NCBI GenBank assembly: GCA_009760885.1
Contig: CM019719.1
Location: 27,399,084 to 27,463,083, forward strand
Length of the DNA stretch: 64,000 nucleotides
Direction of reading: 5' to 3'
Origin: Achatina immaculata
Lineage: Eukaryota; Mollusca; Gastropoda; Stylommatophora; Achatinidae
A program made the translations under genes and the position numbers. The stretch's first letter is position 1, and each line of letters begins with the position of its first letter. Positions 33,006-45,407 of the stretch are shown here, in pieces. The notes beneath the pieces are model-generated. The model saw only the letters and a list, made by a program, of their open reading frames with translations, had not been told where the DNA came from and ran no database searches.

Positions 33006-35095
33006 TCGAAATAAAAATGAAAAAAAAAATAATAGCAGTGTTACATTTTTTTCTGATTTTTTTTCATTCTTATGTGTTATACATCACTTATATGAATCTG
33101 TATTTTCTTTTCTTTTCTGTATTTCTTTGTCATGTATTTTTTCTTGTATGTTTTAAGTCGAACAGAAACGTCACAAATGTGTGCTTGTTAATTAATAAAG
33201 CTGCTACAACTTTTGGTTTAAAGGGTCTTAAAATGCTCCCCAAGGTAATGGAATCTTTTGGGAAGTTTGCTTCCCAATTTAGCATGGAGATATAAGAAAA
33301 CAGCCTTACTTCACTCCCTACCCGAACCTTTGGCTGCATTTAAAGAACTTTGCCATACTATCGGAAATAAAAGTACACATTTAGATCATTAACAAACCAT
33401 TCAAGAAAACAGAATAATAGATAAGTTCAAGAACATCAACGGAAAGAGAAAAGAATTATATATCTAGCCCATATTTCTTCATAAACCGTATATTATCCTG
33501 TTCTGTACCTATAAGTTCAGACTCCTTACTTGTTGATGCTTCATTGAGATTATAATCTAAGCTTAAACTAGTCCTTGTAACTCGGTAGATTTATCAGAAA
33601 ATCATGTTACTCTTGAACAAATACGGCCCCAGCCGGGCTTTGGAAGGGATTTCCGAACTTTATCCCTGTTCAAGGACATCATAAAAATGATAAAGCTGAT
33701 GTAATATACAATTATCCTCATTACAATTTATATAAAATGTAAACAAAAAAATCATCATAATATGAAAATGAGATAGGTTTTAATAAATATTAACAATCTC
33801 CCCCCCCCTCCCCACACCCCCCCCCACCCCAAAAAAAAAGACTGAGAGCGACGGCTTCGACAAATTCTCAGCAAAATCAACCCCCTCCAGAAATCTACTC
33901 CAACAGAATAGGAATCTTGAGCAGTAGTTAGCAGATAGTTAAGCAAACATCTCATTACACTCTTCAGTTTCTCTAAACAAAGCGAGTATTGACACGTATA
34001 GTAAATACTGTCTTTGTCAGCACTAGATGTTTGCCGGCAGAAGCATCACAAGTTATCGAACTGGCCGTATATTCCTGACCTACTTACAAGATAACAAAAA
34101 GTTGACGGCTCATAGAAAAAGAAGTTTAAAAAAGGCCGCCTCCAAAAACAATTTTGTGTGTGTGTGTGTGTGTGTTGTGTTGTGTTGTGTTGTGTTGTGT
34201 TGTAGAAAAACTGCATGTGTTTCATCTACCAAAAAAAAAATTTGCTAGTTTTGCATTGCAGGATCCAACGACCTTTAACGAGATGTATATTTAGCCGTGT
34301 CACGAAGACGCTAACGAATCGTTAGAATAGTTTTAAGTGGAAGCACCTTCTTTCCCACATATTAGTATTCCTGGTGGATTAATTGTTGCTCGGAAACTGC
34401 AGCAACTATATCCCATGTTTTCGCCAGGTAAATATTCTATCCGCCATTTTTTTTTTTTTTGGCAACTTTAACTTGGGCTATAGACTTTCTTTCCCCTTTA
34501 TATAAAACTGCGGTGTCCATTATCATGGTTTTATTATTATTTTTTTTTTGTACCCATGTTTGTTATTTGTTCAAGGTCTCACTGGCGAAAATTTACTTTT
34601 AAGAAATCATTACTAGAAGAGTTAATGATCCATCGTGGAAACAAAGGACAATGTTATAGCCAAACAGACAGGTCAACGAGACAATATGTTGACCCATGGA
34701 GAGTTCATCTATAGACAGCGGCAAGAAAGAATTCAAAGACAAGCATACGTTACCATTCAAGCAGTGTTAAACTCAATGAAGATCATCAGCGTTGTACTCT
34801 TGATAATCCATGGATGCTCCGATCTCTTCCTCATTGTATCCTTCAGCGTAGGGAGACTGATGATATCATTTCTAAGCTGATCTGTGATTCTTTAACTATC
34901 CTGAACTAGCAGAGGATTTTACATAGGGTTTAGCATCTTAAGTTTAGGGACCATGAAAACGGCTAAATGTTAAGTCCGTGTCCCACATTTTGTTTCCGTC
35001 AGATAACTCCGTCGGACACTCAGAGAAAAGCACTCAGTAGAAATGTCCTCATAAACATCACAATCAGATGCTTGTACAATCTCCCTATAACTTCC
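33006..35095. other. No gene; homopolymers and short microsatellites
   Basis: A- and T-rich runs near 33020-33130, a C-rich tract at 33799-33830 followed by an A run, and TG/TTGTG repeats at 34155-34202. TTTTCGCCAGGTAAATATTC near 34420 resembles the sequence just right of the RTE copy at 7843. Nothing coding. Confidence 0.5.
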
Positions 35096-35370
35096 AGCCG
35101 GTGTTCTTTGCAGCCGATGCTGCAGAGGTACTGAGGCACAGCATCGTATCGGCGTGGAAGCGGGTTATGGCAGCTATTGTTGTCAGTCCCGGGGTACAGC
35201 TAAAAAGCAAAGCTAGTTTAGCAGACTCCACCACCATGGGGACTACGGCGATCCCTGCCCCGTTAATCAGGCTAAGCCTGTTACAGGGGGTACCAGAGGA
35301 GAGGTGGAACTGAGTCTTGCTAACCTAACGGAAGCATATCAGCTATGGGTCGCTGACTGCCTCATCGAAC
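35096..35370 (+). repeat. Dispersed repeat R, copy 3
   Basis: Ordered blocks: TTTGCAGCCGATGCTGCAG, TGAGGCACAGCATCGTATCG, GCGGGTTATGGCAG, GTACAGCTAAAAAGCAAAG, CCTGTTACAGGGGGTACCAG, AGGAGAGGTGG and ATCAGCTATGGGTCGCTGAC. This is the cleanest copy and a good consensus seed. No ORF. Confidence 0.7.
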
Positions 35371-36735
35371 AGTGTCTTCATCCCCCAGAATTAGACAATA
35401 AAACATATCTATATGCACCGTGAATACCAGCCCCCTTAAACTCTCTCTCTCTTTCTCTCTCTCTCTCTTTTTCTCTCTCTCTCTCTCTTTTTCTCTCTCT
35501 CTCTCTTTCTCTGAACCTTTAGGTGCTCAAGGCACAAGAGGCTTCCGCAAAAGATCTTCCACGAACTTCTCTCTTTCGCCTTTCTTTCTGCTCTTGCCGA
35601 GGTGAGCCCTCAATTGTTCGACATCCTCTCTGTTGTTCTTCCCCATGTCTCCTGTGATCTACCCCCTACGCTTGTATCCCTGAGGTGTCCATCTCAGTGC
35701 TATTTTCACCCTGATTAGCAGAAGCACCGAAACGTTTCTGAACATGCAGACTACCAACCAGAATTTTCAACAGCAAAATCATCAAGATTTTAACACCACG
35801 AACTGACGATTTATTACAGTGTAAGCCAGAAATCTCATTGTCCACGATTCTGTTTAGAAAACGGAACGAAAGAAATCATTCATCAGCCGAACCCGTCTAT
35901 CCCTCCTTCCCTCTCTCACACTCCTGCCCCGCTCTCTCCTCCTCTTTTCTGGTTACAGAGGGTCTGGGAGTACTTCAAGGGTATAATTGCTCACCGGCGC
36001 GTGGCTGTCTTTATAGCCAGCTCTTCGCTTCGGATCTGAGACTCGATACGTCATGAAAAGTAACGTCGTGCTCTCTGACGTTCCCTGTAATTACGGCCAG
36101 ACAGATCCTTAGAGCTGGTGCCAAGATCTTTGCTGAATCTGGCAAACCTGATCCAGAGCAACACGACCTAAAACTTATTTTATTTTATTTTAATTTACTG
36201 AGTAAAATACGCTGGCGGCGTAGAGTGAGTAGCTAACAAGCAAGATCAGTAGCACTGGAGAAAGTAATTGTAGTAAGATTTATAAATTACAGAGGATGGT
36301 AGTGGCCGAATTAGTGGTGGTGAGGTTTCATACTAGAGGCATTGTATATTCCTTTCTGTCATCCTTCAGTTGATCCAGCTGCAGGAATGGGTATTCGACA
36401 TAATGTGATGATGGGAAAAAAACATATTCGAAGCCAGAGGATATCTGCTCACATTGCGAGGTGCACTGGATTACATTTTTAGTAAGCAGTTTCAGGTACA
36501 ATTTTTTTTTCAAGCGACAAACAATGAGTCTTTGGCAAGGTGAAGTTATTTAGAACAGTGTTGTGTAGCTTAAGACTGGAAAAATAATAGACAATGCACT
36601 TTAGATATCACAGACAGAAAATTGCAAAGAGATTTTGCAATTGAGACCATCAACTGAAACTAGTTTTGTGTAAAATATTGTCTGTTTGATGCTTTTTGTT
36701 GTCCAGACAGGACTAGGCATGTGTATATGTTTGTG
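35371..36735. other. No gene; (CT)n tract
   Basis: An imperfect CT tract lies at about 35440-35514. Otherwise no coding or repeat signal that I can identify. Confidence 0.5.
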
Positions 36736-36739
36736 TCTC

Positions 36740-37010
36740 AGACTGGGTACTTGCAGGTGCAACATCGTGTCGGATCGGGAGCGGGTTACTAAAGCTATTT
36801 TATTACAGTCCCTGAGTGTAGCGGAATCGCAGGAAGTTTTTAATACTTCTTTTGTAGGGTCTGTTGTCTTGGTGACTAGGGCGACCCCTGCCCTATTAAC
36901 CAGGTGATAATGGGGGTACCAAAGGAGAGGTGGCACGGTAACTTCGTCGGATATGTTCCACCAACCCCGAAGTTAGCGTGCCAGATTTGGTCCGCTTGCT
37001 GCCAGTGGAC
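36740..37010 (+). repeat. Dispersed repeat R, copy 4
   Basis: Shares ATCGTGTCGGATCGGGAG and GCGGGTTACTAAAGC with copies 1 and 3, then AGGGCGACCCCTGCCC, GGGGGTACCAAAGGAGAGG, and a different end. Its first block (GCAGCCGATG) is lost or diverged. Confidence 0.65.
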
Positions 37011-37297
37011 ATTGTCTTCACCCTCACAGCCATTACAAATGTCAGACAAAATATGAATAACAGGATGTGTTGGGGGAAATGTAGGGGATCATGAAAATAA
37101 GGGACATTGTCACCATATCTTCACCACCTGGAACAACAATGATCTCACAGCCTCACCATTTTGCTATCTAGTTGCATGAAGGGAATGAATGTCCAACAAT
37201 ATCACGTTAACACAGAAAGGTGTTATACTAAAATTATAAGATAACTAAATAATAGATAACTTTCTATTCTGAATTTAGTGATTTGTAAAAGTAAGCA

Positions 37298-37409
37298 AGA
37301 GAGGCCAAATTAAGAGGTTGAAAGACTCGCCGAAGACAGGAAAAATTGGCGAACTACCTTGCGAGCCCTATGTGACGTTTAACGGCACGGGAAGGGTATA
37401 AGATATAAG
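37298..37409 (+). mobile_element. RTE-2 3'-end fragment, 112 bp
   Basis: It contains GAAGACAGGAAAAATTGGCG and the family 3' end ACGGCACGGGAAGGGTATAAG followed by ATATAAG. An exact 10-bp target-site duplication AAAGTAAGCA lies at 37288-37297 and 37410-37419. Severe 5' truncation. Confidence 0.92.
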
Positions 37410-37424
37410 AAAGTAAGCAGTTCT

Positions 37425-37650
37425 AACAGACATGGAAAAGTAATACATAGATCAGATATATTTTGCATCTCCAAAAGTGCAATAGTATATAGATCAACCA
37501 TAACTAATATTGTTATCACTACTGTAATAGACAGATCAACAATATTTTATATCGTTAACACTTCATTAACAGATAGATCACTCATAGCTTATACTGTTAA
37601 CAGTACAGCAGCAGATAGATCAACCATACCTTACACTGTCAAACGAGACG
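37425..37650. repeat. Degenerate repeat, about 60-bp unit x4
   Basis: AGATCAACCATA-like motifs recur roughly every 60 bases with TATATTGTTA/ACTGTTAAC between them. Strongly diverged. Confidence 0.6.
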
Positions 37651-37819
37651 TTTAGAAAACTGTGTTATCTGGACATTCTGCAATAACAGATAGGAGAGTT
37701 ATTGATTAATTGTCAAGTTCAAACAGAAGGAAATATTCCCTTAGTTTAGAATAGCTTCATAGAAACTGGTCGTTTCGTGCCTTGGTAAAAAATTGTAGCA
37801 CTTGGACAGAGGTTTCCTG

Positions 37820-37827
37820 GGAGAGAG

Positions 37828-37875
<48 letters not shown>

Positions 37876-37918
37876 GGGGGGAGAGAGAGAGGGAGGGAGA
37901 GAGAGAGAGAGAGAGAGT
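37820..37918. repeat. (GA)n microsatellite
   Basis: Purine tract with G interruptions. On the plus strand it could favour triplex or slipped structures. Confidence 0.95.
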
Positions 37919-38229
37919 TATAGGAGGTAACCCTTATGACAGTGTCACATATGGGTTATGCCAAAGTTCGTGCAGTTTTTGTTGTGTTGTTATTATTGTT
38001 GTTTTTGCAGCTGTTGTTGTTATTGTCGGAAGATCTACTCTGTAACTTGGAAGCTATCTGATGATGACGCGCTGGGAAAGTAAGTATATCTTTACTTTCT
38101 TAACGGGCAGACCTGAAAGGAATATAATCAACAAGCTCCGTTACCTTCTGGAGCACGTGGAAATCTATCCCTTTAGCCTGGTTGTAGTATAAAAAGGAAT
38201 GAGGCCTCGTGAAAGCAGGACAGAGGCTT

Positions 38230-39075
38230 CCCAGAGCTGGTTCATTGGCTGCGATGGTAACAAGAGCTGGTCCATTGACTGTGATGGTAACAATAGTTGG
38301 TCTATTGGCTGTGATGGTAACAAGATTTGATCTACTGGCTGTGTGGTAACAAGAACTGGTCCATTGACTGTGATGGTAACAATAGTTGGTCTATTGGCTG
38401 TGATGGTAACAAGAGTTGGTCTATTGGCTGTGATGGTAACAAGAGTTGGTCTATTGGCTGTGATGGTAACAAGAGTTGGTCTATTGGCTGTGTGGTAACA
38501 AGAGTTGGTCTATTGGCTGTGATGGTAACAATAGTTGGTCTATTGGCTGTGATGGTAACAAGAGTTGGTCTATTGGCTGTGATGGTAACAATAGTTGGTC
38601 TATTGGCTGTGATGGTAACAAGAGTTGGTCTATTGGCTGTGATGGTAACAAGAGTTGGTCTATTGGCTGTGATGGTAACAAGAGTTGGTCTATTGGCTGT
38701 GATGGTAACAAGAGTTGGTCTATTGGCTGTGATGGTAACAAGAGTTGGTCTATTGGCTGTGATGGTAACAAGAGTTGGTCTATTGGCTGTGATGGTAACA
38801 AGAGTTGGTCTATTGGTTGTGATGGTAATAAGAACTGGTCTATTGGCTGTGATGGTAATAAGAACTGGTCCATTGGCTGAGATGGTAATAAGAACTGGTC
38901 CATTGGGTGTGATGATAATAAGAACTGGCCCATTGGCTGTGATGGTAATAAGAGCTGGTCCATTGGGTGAGATGGTAATAAGAGCTGGTCCATTGGCTGT
39001 GATGGTAATAAGAGCTGGTCCACTGGCTGTGATGGTAATAAGAGCTGGTCCATTGGCTGCGATGGTAGAAACAGT
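38230..39075 (+). repeat. Satellite array, 30-bp unit, about 28 copies
   Basis: The unit contains GGTCTATTGGCTGTGATGGT and AACAAGAGTTG. The centre is nearly perfect and the right end drifts to AATAAGAGCTGG and TCCATTGG forms. Because 30 is divisible by three and the unit lacks stop triplets in some frames, long frames exist on both strands (258 codons plus, 226 codons minus). The minus frame would be a 10-residue repeat LLLPSQPIDQ. I treat these as repeat by-products. Confidence 0.93.
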
Positions 39076-39487
39076 CTCAGGAACACATCTATTCTCCGTT
39101 TAAAGTTCATCGCGTGACACAGGACCAGAGCGCTCCTCAAAATGTCTTGGACTACGGACAAATCAAACCGTCAAGAGTTATTGATTCACTGTCAAGATGA
39201 GTTCCAGTGAACGTACACTTTCTGTACGTAAAATAACATATGACTTTGACATTAGCCAAAAGGTTAACATTATAGGAACCAGGAAAATTGTATATTTCTA
39301 AGACAGCTCATGTGATGAATATACCACTACAGGTGATGCAGAGGGCGTGTTCTAGTCAGTGGGAGAAGCTTCTCATCCCCGTGTCTGATATTTTAAAATT
39401 CTGACTTTTATTCCGAGCTCAACTTCTTTTCAATTTGAGGGGGAAATGTAAATAATGCTAAAATTAAAGTCAACATTAACAGCATCC
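39076..39487. other. No gene recognised
   Basis: About 400 bases between two arrays with no feature that I can support. Confidence 0.5.
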
Positions 39488-39815
39488 AGATTGCTCTTAG
39501 GAGTATCCATATTATTCTTACCAGTATCATCATTACTCTTACCAGTATCACCATTACTCTTACCAGTATCATCATTACTCTTACCAGTATCACCATTACT
39601 CTTACCAGTATCATCATTACTCTTACCAGTATCCATATTACTCTTACCAGTATCATCATTACTCTTACCAGTATCATCATTACTCTTACCAGTATCATCA
39701 TTACTCTTACCAGTATCCACATTACTCTTACCAGTATCACCATTACTCTTACCAGTATCATCATTACTCTTACCAGTATCCACATTACTCTTACCAGTAT
39801 CACCATTACTCTTCA
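39488..39815. repeat. Satellite array, 18-bp unit, about 18 copies
   Basis: The unit is ATTACTCTTACCAGTATC with a variable last triplet region (ATC, ACC, CAC, CAT). It is open in one plus and two minus frames because 18 is divisible by three; the minus frames read as SNDDTG and VRVMMIL repeats. No independent gene evidence. Confidence 0.93.
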
Positions 39816-40440
39816 GTAAGCAGTACACAACAACTGTAATAAGAGTGCTGTTTGTCTATGCTGATTTTAGCCGATTATATTACTTGTAGCAATCGTTCAG
39901 AAACCTTGTTTGTATCTGATCTGAAACATTATTTTCTTACTAATGTAGAAGAGATCAAACGAAACAGTAGCACGTGCCCCATCCCAGGACTCGCGTGGCC
40001 TTTGCAGACCGAAGGAATGAGAAGCGTTTGTACCTGCACGTTTCTCAACCAGGAAAAACTCCAACCCCCCCCCCCCCCACCCCAACACCACCACCCAGTT
40101 CTTTAGGACAAGTTGACCGAGGTCTCAGTAGGTCAGAGAACATCCCTGCTCAGGTGTAAATGTCGACAGGGATCAGGATCTGAAGTCACCAACAACCTCG
40201 AACGCAGAAGAAGAAGAAGAAGGAATTTTGTGGTCTGCTTGGGGTTGAGGCTGCCGCACAGACCGCCGCGCCACAGTGGCACCACTCCAGGGGTAAAAGA
40301 AAACAAAATCTGTGCTAAAGATCAAGATCAATAAAAGAGAATAATAACACAAGAGAACAGTTCAGGGATAGAACAAACAGCTGAAGCTAGCATAATATCT
40401 GTAACATTGAAGGCTAGCACTGGAATGCACTGAAAATTAG
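39816..40440. other. No gene; possible I-like element 3' tail
   Basis: A C run lies at 40065-40079. CTCGAACGCAGAAGAAGAAG at about 40197-40216 resembles the GAAC-plus-(GAA)n 3' end of the I-like LINE and of the nested element at 10.0 kb. The upstream sequence (40110-40195) may be a short 3' fragment of a related element. Confidence 0.45.
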
Positions 40441-40442
40441 TA

Positions 40443-40520
40443 AATCTTCTTCTTCTTCTTCTTTTCTTCTTCTTTTCTTCTTCTTCTTCTTCTTCTTCTT
40501 CTTCTTCTTCTTCTTCTTCT
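40443..40520. repeat. (TTC)n microsatellite
   Basis: TTC triplets with a few TTTTC interruptions. On the minus strand this is a GAA run. Confidence 0.96.
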
Positions 40521-40794
40521 CATTTCAAATGTAGGCAATACTACCTCAGTACATCGCAGTGTGTAATCCTGTGATCATTTCTTCTTGTTCGCTTTATGCG
40601 ACGTAAGGCCAAAAGTTTGCTTGTTGTGTGGCTACTCTTTCTACTGAGCAACACATTTTTATTATTAGTAGCAAGAGCATTCATTTTCAGAACTGTCTTA
40701 AACAGTACTTTAGAAATGCTTGTTATCTGTGACGCAATGAGTGCTTCTCTGATATAAAATTGGTTTTCTTTTGCGTAATAGATTTAACTACAGA

Positions 40795-41125
40795 ATTCTG
40801 ACATTCGACGCGACTTTACAGAAGTTCTAACATTAGACGCGACTTTAGAGAAGTTCTAACATTAGACGCGACTTTACAGGAGTTCTGACATTAGACGCAA
40901 CTTTACAGGAGTTCTGACATTAGACGCGACTTTAGAGAAGTTCTAACATTAGACGTGACTTTACAGGAGTTCTGACATTAGACGCGACTTTAGAGAAGTT
41001 CTAACATTAGACGCGACTTTACAGGAGTTCTGACATTAGACGCGATTTTACAGGAGTTCTGACATTAGACGCGACTTTAGAGAAGTTCTAACATTAGACG
41101 CGACTTTACAGAAGTTCCTGGATTT
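40795..41125. repeat. Minisatellite, 29-bp unit, about 11 copies
   Basis: Units contain ACATTAGACGCGACTTTA, with GTTCT at 40824 and 40853 fixing the period. Two sub-types, ACAGGAGTTCTGAC and GAGAAGTTCTAAC, alternate irregularly. Confidence 0.92.
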
Positions 41126-41562
41126 TATCCTCCTTTAAACGTAATATGAAAATTGGTCTTGACTATAACATTTTATCCTATTCTTAGCTTTTACAGAACT
41201 AGAAATACCTATGTTTCGATGACCGTAAAGCTATACGTGAAAACCAATATTCAACGTAGGAGGAGTTTCTCTCTCCGAGGAAGCTAACTTTGCTCTACTG
41301 TACGATAAGAGATAAAACAGGGCAAACTCCACATAGGCTAATGTTCTTTCTTTTCTTATATCGGACAGCATCATCAGCTAGAAAACAACTGTTAAGAAGG
41401 GAGACATTTACCAAGAAGCTTCAGCTACGGAATGTGTGTTAGTGAGGTCGCTGCCCGAGGTAGCTGTCCGTGACCCTTATATACTAATAGCTTGCAATAG
41501 GGTTGTTGAACCATAAGCGACCACAACCTTGTCCTAGCTCTCGTCTAGCTGGCCCCTCAGTA
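41126..41562. other. No gene recognised
   Basis: I see no feature in this stretch. Confidence 0.5.
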
Positions 41563-41725
41563 GGCGGCTCAGCGACACTAACAGGACAACAATCTCCACG
41601 GTCCACATGGGGACAGCTCAGCGACACTAACGGGACAGCAATCTCCGCGGTCTATATGGGGACAGCTCAGCGAGACTAACGGGACAACAATCTCCATCGT
41701 CCACAATGGGGGTACAGTCGCTAAA
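41563..41725. repeat. Tandem repeat, 49-bp unit x3
   Basis: Three units with GCTCAGCGACACTAACGGGA and ACAATCTCCACGGTCCACAT, the last incomplete. Confidence 0.85.
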
Positions 41726-42487
41726 GAACCATTGCGCCTCTTTTTTTTAAAAACTATAATCCAGATCTGCAAAACCTTCCGCCGTAAGTGGCTCCCCATC
41801 CGACACGATGTTATATCTGACCACCTAAACCGCGTCTGTCAGCGCGAAGAACATCCGGCTTTCTGTTATAGGGAGACAGGGAGTATGATAAACATTCACG
41901 CTGTCTTCTATTACTCCTGAAGAGATTTTACTGTCCGTTTCAATCTTGCAGCAAATGGAAACCAACAGTCATCACTGTAAACCTGTCTTATTCGTAACAT
42001 CAAACCGCACTTTCAGCATGTGTATCTCATTACAGAACAAGAAAACTATGAGATATTGAGCGAAAATTTCGTAAAAAAGGGACTTTCTGTAGGGACAAAA
42101 TCATTAACTTGGCGAGAATTAGCTCTGTTACAGTGACGAGATTTACAAGAATATTTCACAACTTTCAGATCTTTAAAAAAAAAAAATTCCATGCGAAAAC
42201 AAGGTAGAAGAATAAGTGAGATTGCCTCATTGCAGTTTTTCTGTAGGATGTTTCTTAGCAGCAGAGGTTGTGAAGATGCTGCAACAGAGTGGTAGTATTT
42301 TACTGGGAGTGGGTTTCGGTTACTTGTATGAAGACGCTTCTCTACAGGGTCCGTTACCTTAGGGACCTCGAGGAGATTTATCTCGATTAAGCCACACTGA
42401 GTCTTTTGCTGGGAGCACCAAGGGAATAGGGTTTTTGCCTGTCCTGATAAATGTACTATCACTTTATCACAATTATCTCTGTTCTGC

Positions 42488-42489
<2 letters not shown>
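41726..42489. other. No gene recognised
   Basis: Unremarkable sequence with an A run near 42174. A long minus-strand frame over the right part of this segment runs through the following GATA array and is not credible as a gene. Confidence 0.5.
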
Positions 42490-42520
<31 letters not shown>

Positions 42521-42525
42521 TAGAC

Positions 42526-42584
<59 letters not shown>
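42490..42584. repeat. (GATA)n/(GACA)n microsatellite at a CR1-like 3' end
   Basis: GACA units grade into GATA units. The array abuts the 3' end of the minus-strand CR1-like fragment at 42585, so it occupies the place of that element's simple-sequence tail. Confidence 0.93.
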
Positions 42585-42700
42585 ATGAATAATCTTTATT
42601 TTTCAAGGGTAAAGAATTGGCCACGCAGGCCCGTCTTACATTCTGCCCTTCATCACTCCATCTTTCATTCTTCCCACACACTTGATTTAGTACAAATATA
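42585..42700 (-). mobile_element. CR1-like LINE 3'-end fragment
   Basis: On the minus strand it reads GATGAAGGGCAGAATGTAAG, ACGGGCCTGCGTGGCC, then AAATAAAGATTATTCATTC. The same 3'-end block occurs at 43.1, 44.5, 48.35, 50.1, 50.3 and 52.4 kb. Only the non-coding end is present. Confidence 0.85.
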
Positions 42701-43080
42701 CAAATTAAATTAGGAAAAAACATATCAAAAGAGTGTAAGATTTAACTACTACATTCAAAGTAAAATAGAAGAAGTAATTAACCTAATAAAATAGCACTCA
42801 CGCACACATACATACGCAGACATATACATAAACAAAAATACATTGTAAATACAGATCTTCTAACATATGTTTTTTTTAAACAGACATTAAAATACTTTCT
42901 AACAATATCTAACAAGTTGCTTTTCTAACTATGCCATTTTAGTACCTGATGGTTGGCGAGTCACGTGTTGAGAGAGTGCTGGTTATTTTATGGAGGTATA
43001 TAATTACAAGCAAGTAAATAATGAAACAGGTTTGAGTTAAAGGATGAAGTATTACTAATGGATTTTAAACGGTAAGGGAG
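42701..43080. other. No gene; AT-rich
   Basis: AT-rich sequence with short CA runs. It may include further 3' UTR of the CR1-like element, but I cannot prove it. Confidence 0.45.
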
Positions 43081-43095
43081 ATAGATAGATAGATA

Positions 43096-44190
43096 CTTTA
43101 TTTTCAGAATTGGGCACGCAGGCCCGTCTGACATTCTGTCCTTCATCATACAACTTTCACTCAGTCACAGTCATTCAGCATTTGTTAATGAGCATAATAG
43201 TCATGAAGAAACATTAAATGATTACATAAATAAATAACAAACTTATCTCATGTCCACACACTCTACACTCTGATTTATGCAACAACATGAAATAAACTTG
43301 CATTTTTACACTCATTCAAAACTAACAAATTTATACTAAAGCAGTATTAAAAAAATTTACAACACTCAAGCCTTTTAAACTACTTTAAACTATGTTTAGG
43401 GATGCATATAGTCCATATCAAACAGATGTTGACAAAGTTTAAAGTTATAAGAACGAATATTACTTATACGTTTTACGTGAATGGATAGGGCATTCTAAAG
43501 GTGGGCAGCTGAGTAAGAGAAGCTTTTTTAAAACATGTCAAGCCTTGGTTTTGGGAGAATACAATTGCTTAAGTGTTGACTGTGTTTTGGGTTGGATTTG
43601 AACAACGACCACAGACAGGGTGGAGCATTGCGCGATATAATTTTATGAATTAACTTGGCTTTGTTGAAAAGAAATCTTTTCTTGAGGGGTAGAATATCAA
43701 GATGTTTGTTCTTATTTGTAATACGTGCTGCATGTTTGTCATCTATAAGCTTTACTGCTCGTTTTTGAAGTGAGTAAAGTCTTTTCATGTTTGACATGGA
43801 ACAACCATCCCAGACTGTGGAGCAGTAGTCCAAGTGTGTTTGTATCTGTGATATGTAGTATATTTTTCTGGTGTCTATGTCAAGAAAATGTTTAATTTTA
43901 GTAAACTGGTAAACGTTTTGTGCAATGAGTTTGGTTATATTGTCTACATGATGATTCCAGCTGAGGTGGTGGTCAGTCATGAGACCTAGAGTTTTATGTT
44001 CACTAACATTCTCTAACTGTGAAGTTTCAGCATGGAGATGTAGTGTTGTTGTTGGTGAATTTGTTAATTTCTGTCTTGATGTAATGAGCATGGATTTTGT
44101 TTTGCTGGTGTTTATGAGCATTTTGTTGTTATTGCTCCAGTTAATTAGACTGTTTATTTCAATTTCAAGAGTTGACTCAAGGTTAATAGA
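43096..44190 (-). pseudogene. CR1/jockey-like LINE, C-terminal half of ORF2
   Basis: The minus strand holds an open frame of 197 codons (44121-43528). It corresponds to the region just after the RT active site: NTSKTKSMLI, KTLGLMTDHHLSWNHHVDNI (the LGxxxDxxLSW block), then QTHLDYCSTVWDGCS and LQKRAVKLI, ending in a region typical of CR1/jockey-type ORF2 tails. It is followed by the 3' UTR and the shared 3' end. The (GATA)n tail is short (43081-43095). The RT core with YADD is absent through 5' truncation. Confidence 0.85.
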
Positions 44191-44221
44191 GTCATATTAG
44201 ATTAGATAGATATATAGATAA

Positions 44222-44314
44222 ATACATACATACATACATACATACATACATACATACATACATACATACATACATACATACATACATACATACATGCATG
44301 CATACATACATACA

Positions 44315-44343
<29 letters not shown>
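44222..44343. repeat. (ACAT)n microsatellite
   Basis: About 30 ACAT units with one ATGC patch near 44297. Confidence 0.97.
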
Positions 44344-44345
<2 letters not shown>

Positions 44346-44384
44346 GAACTGTTTTCCTAGTTCATATGTTATCTTACTACAGAA

Positions 44385-44523
44385 CATCTATGTGAGCACT
44401 TACAAATAAGAAGATCTATGTGAATACTTACAAATAAGAAGATCTATGTGAGCACTTACAAATAAGAAGATCTATGTGAATACTTATAAATAAGAAAATC
44501 TATGTGAACACTTACAAATAAGA
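44385..44523. repeat. Minisatellite, 28-bp unit, left part
   Basis: Four to five units of AGAAGATCTATGTGAACACT type followed by TACAAATA. The array is cut by a CR1-like insertion and its next unit resumes at 45408. Confidence 0.88.
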
Positions 44524-45407
44524 TTGATTGATTGATCTTTATTTCAAAAGGGTTTGACATTCTGCCCTTTATCATACATCTTTCACTCTATTCCAGATAT
44601 TCTACAAATATGCTTTTCATGTAACAAACATAAGTAACACTGAAGCTGAGAGACATACAATAAAACATAACATTTACGTTTCGCTTTTATAAATTCACTC
44701 AGTACAGAAGTAACTACATACATATATAAATGACTACCTACTAAACAAAAATTTCAGGAATGTTCAGAATAAACAATTACAGTAACTGTATTCGGTGTCT
44801 GTAAGAGCAGTCAAAGATAACTTTAAAATTTTATGATTCATGGAGGCATGTAGTCGACATCAAATAGATATTGGAAAAATTTGTAGTTGTAGGAAGTGGT
44901 ATAATTTATATTGTTTATACAGGATGGGAGGGTATTCCAAAGATAAGCAGCAGAATAACTAAAACTTTTCTTGTAAATATCAAGTCTAGATTTAGGTAGA
45001 AATATTTTGTTCAAGCGTTGGCTGCACTTTGGGCTAAATTTAAACAGGTTCCATAGATAAGGCGGGGCATGCCGTGAAAGAATTTGATGTACTAACTTGG
45101 CTTGTGCTGAAGAGGAACCTGTTCTTAAGAGGCAGTATTTTGATACGTTTGTGCTGGTTAGTTGTTTGTCCTTGATCTTTGTCACTAATAAGCTTTACTG
45201 CTCGCTTTTGGAGTGAGCAAAGCCTCTTTGTATTTGACACCGAGCAGCCATCCCAGACTGTTGAGCAATAGTCTAAATGTGTTTGTATATGTGATGTGTA
45301 GTATGTCTTACTTGTGTCTTGATCGATGAAGTGCTTAATTTTGGCTAACTGGCATACTTTTTGTGCGATGAGTTTTGTTAGACTTTGCACATGAGAGTTC
45401 CAGGTCA
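44524..45407 (-). pseudogene. CR1/jockey-like LINE inserted in the 28-bp minisatellite
   Basis: Minus-strand order: HVQSLTKLIAQKVCQLAKIK, then QTHLDYCSTVWDGCS and LQKRAVKLI as in the copy at 43.1-44.2 kb, then a frameshift near 45080, then HAPPYLWNLFKFSPK and ending DVDYMPP. The 3' end has GGGCAGAATGTCAAACCC-like sequence and the tail (GATCAATCAATC) on the minus strand. Both sides carry the same 28-bp minisatellite. Its 3' 330 bases are nearly identical to 52425-52768. Confidence 0.88.

Noticed and set aside
42046..42723. 225-codon minus-strand frame
   Set aside because: It joins a CR1-like 3' end, a GATA microsatellite and unrelated flank; the open stretch is accidental.
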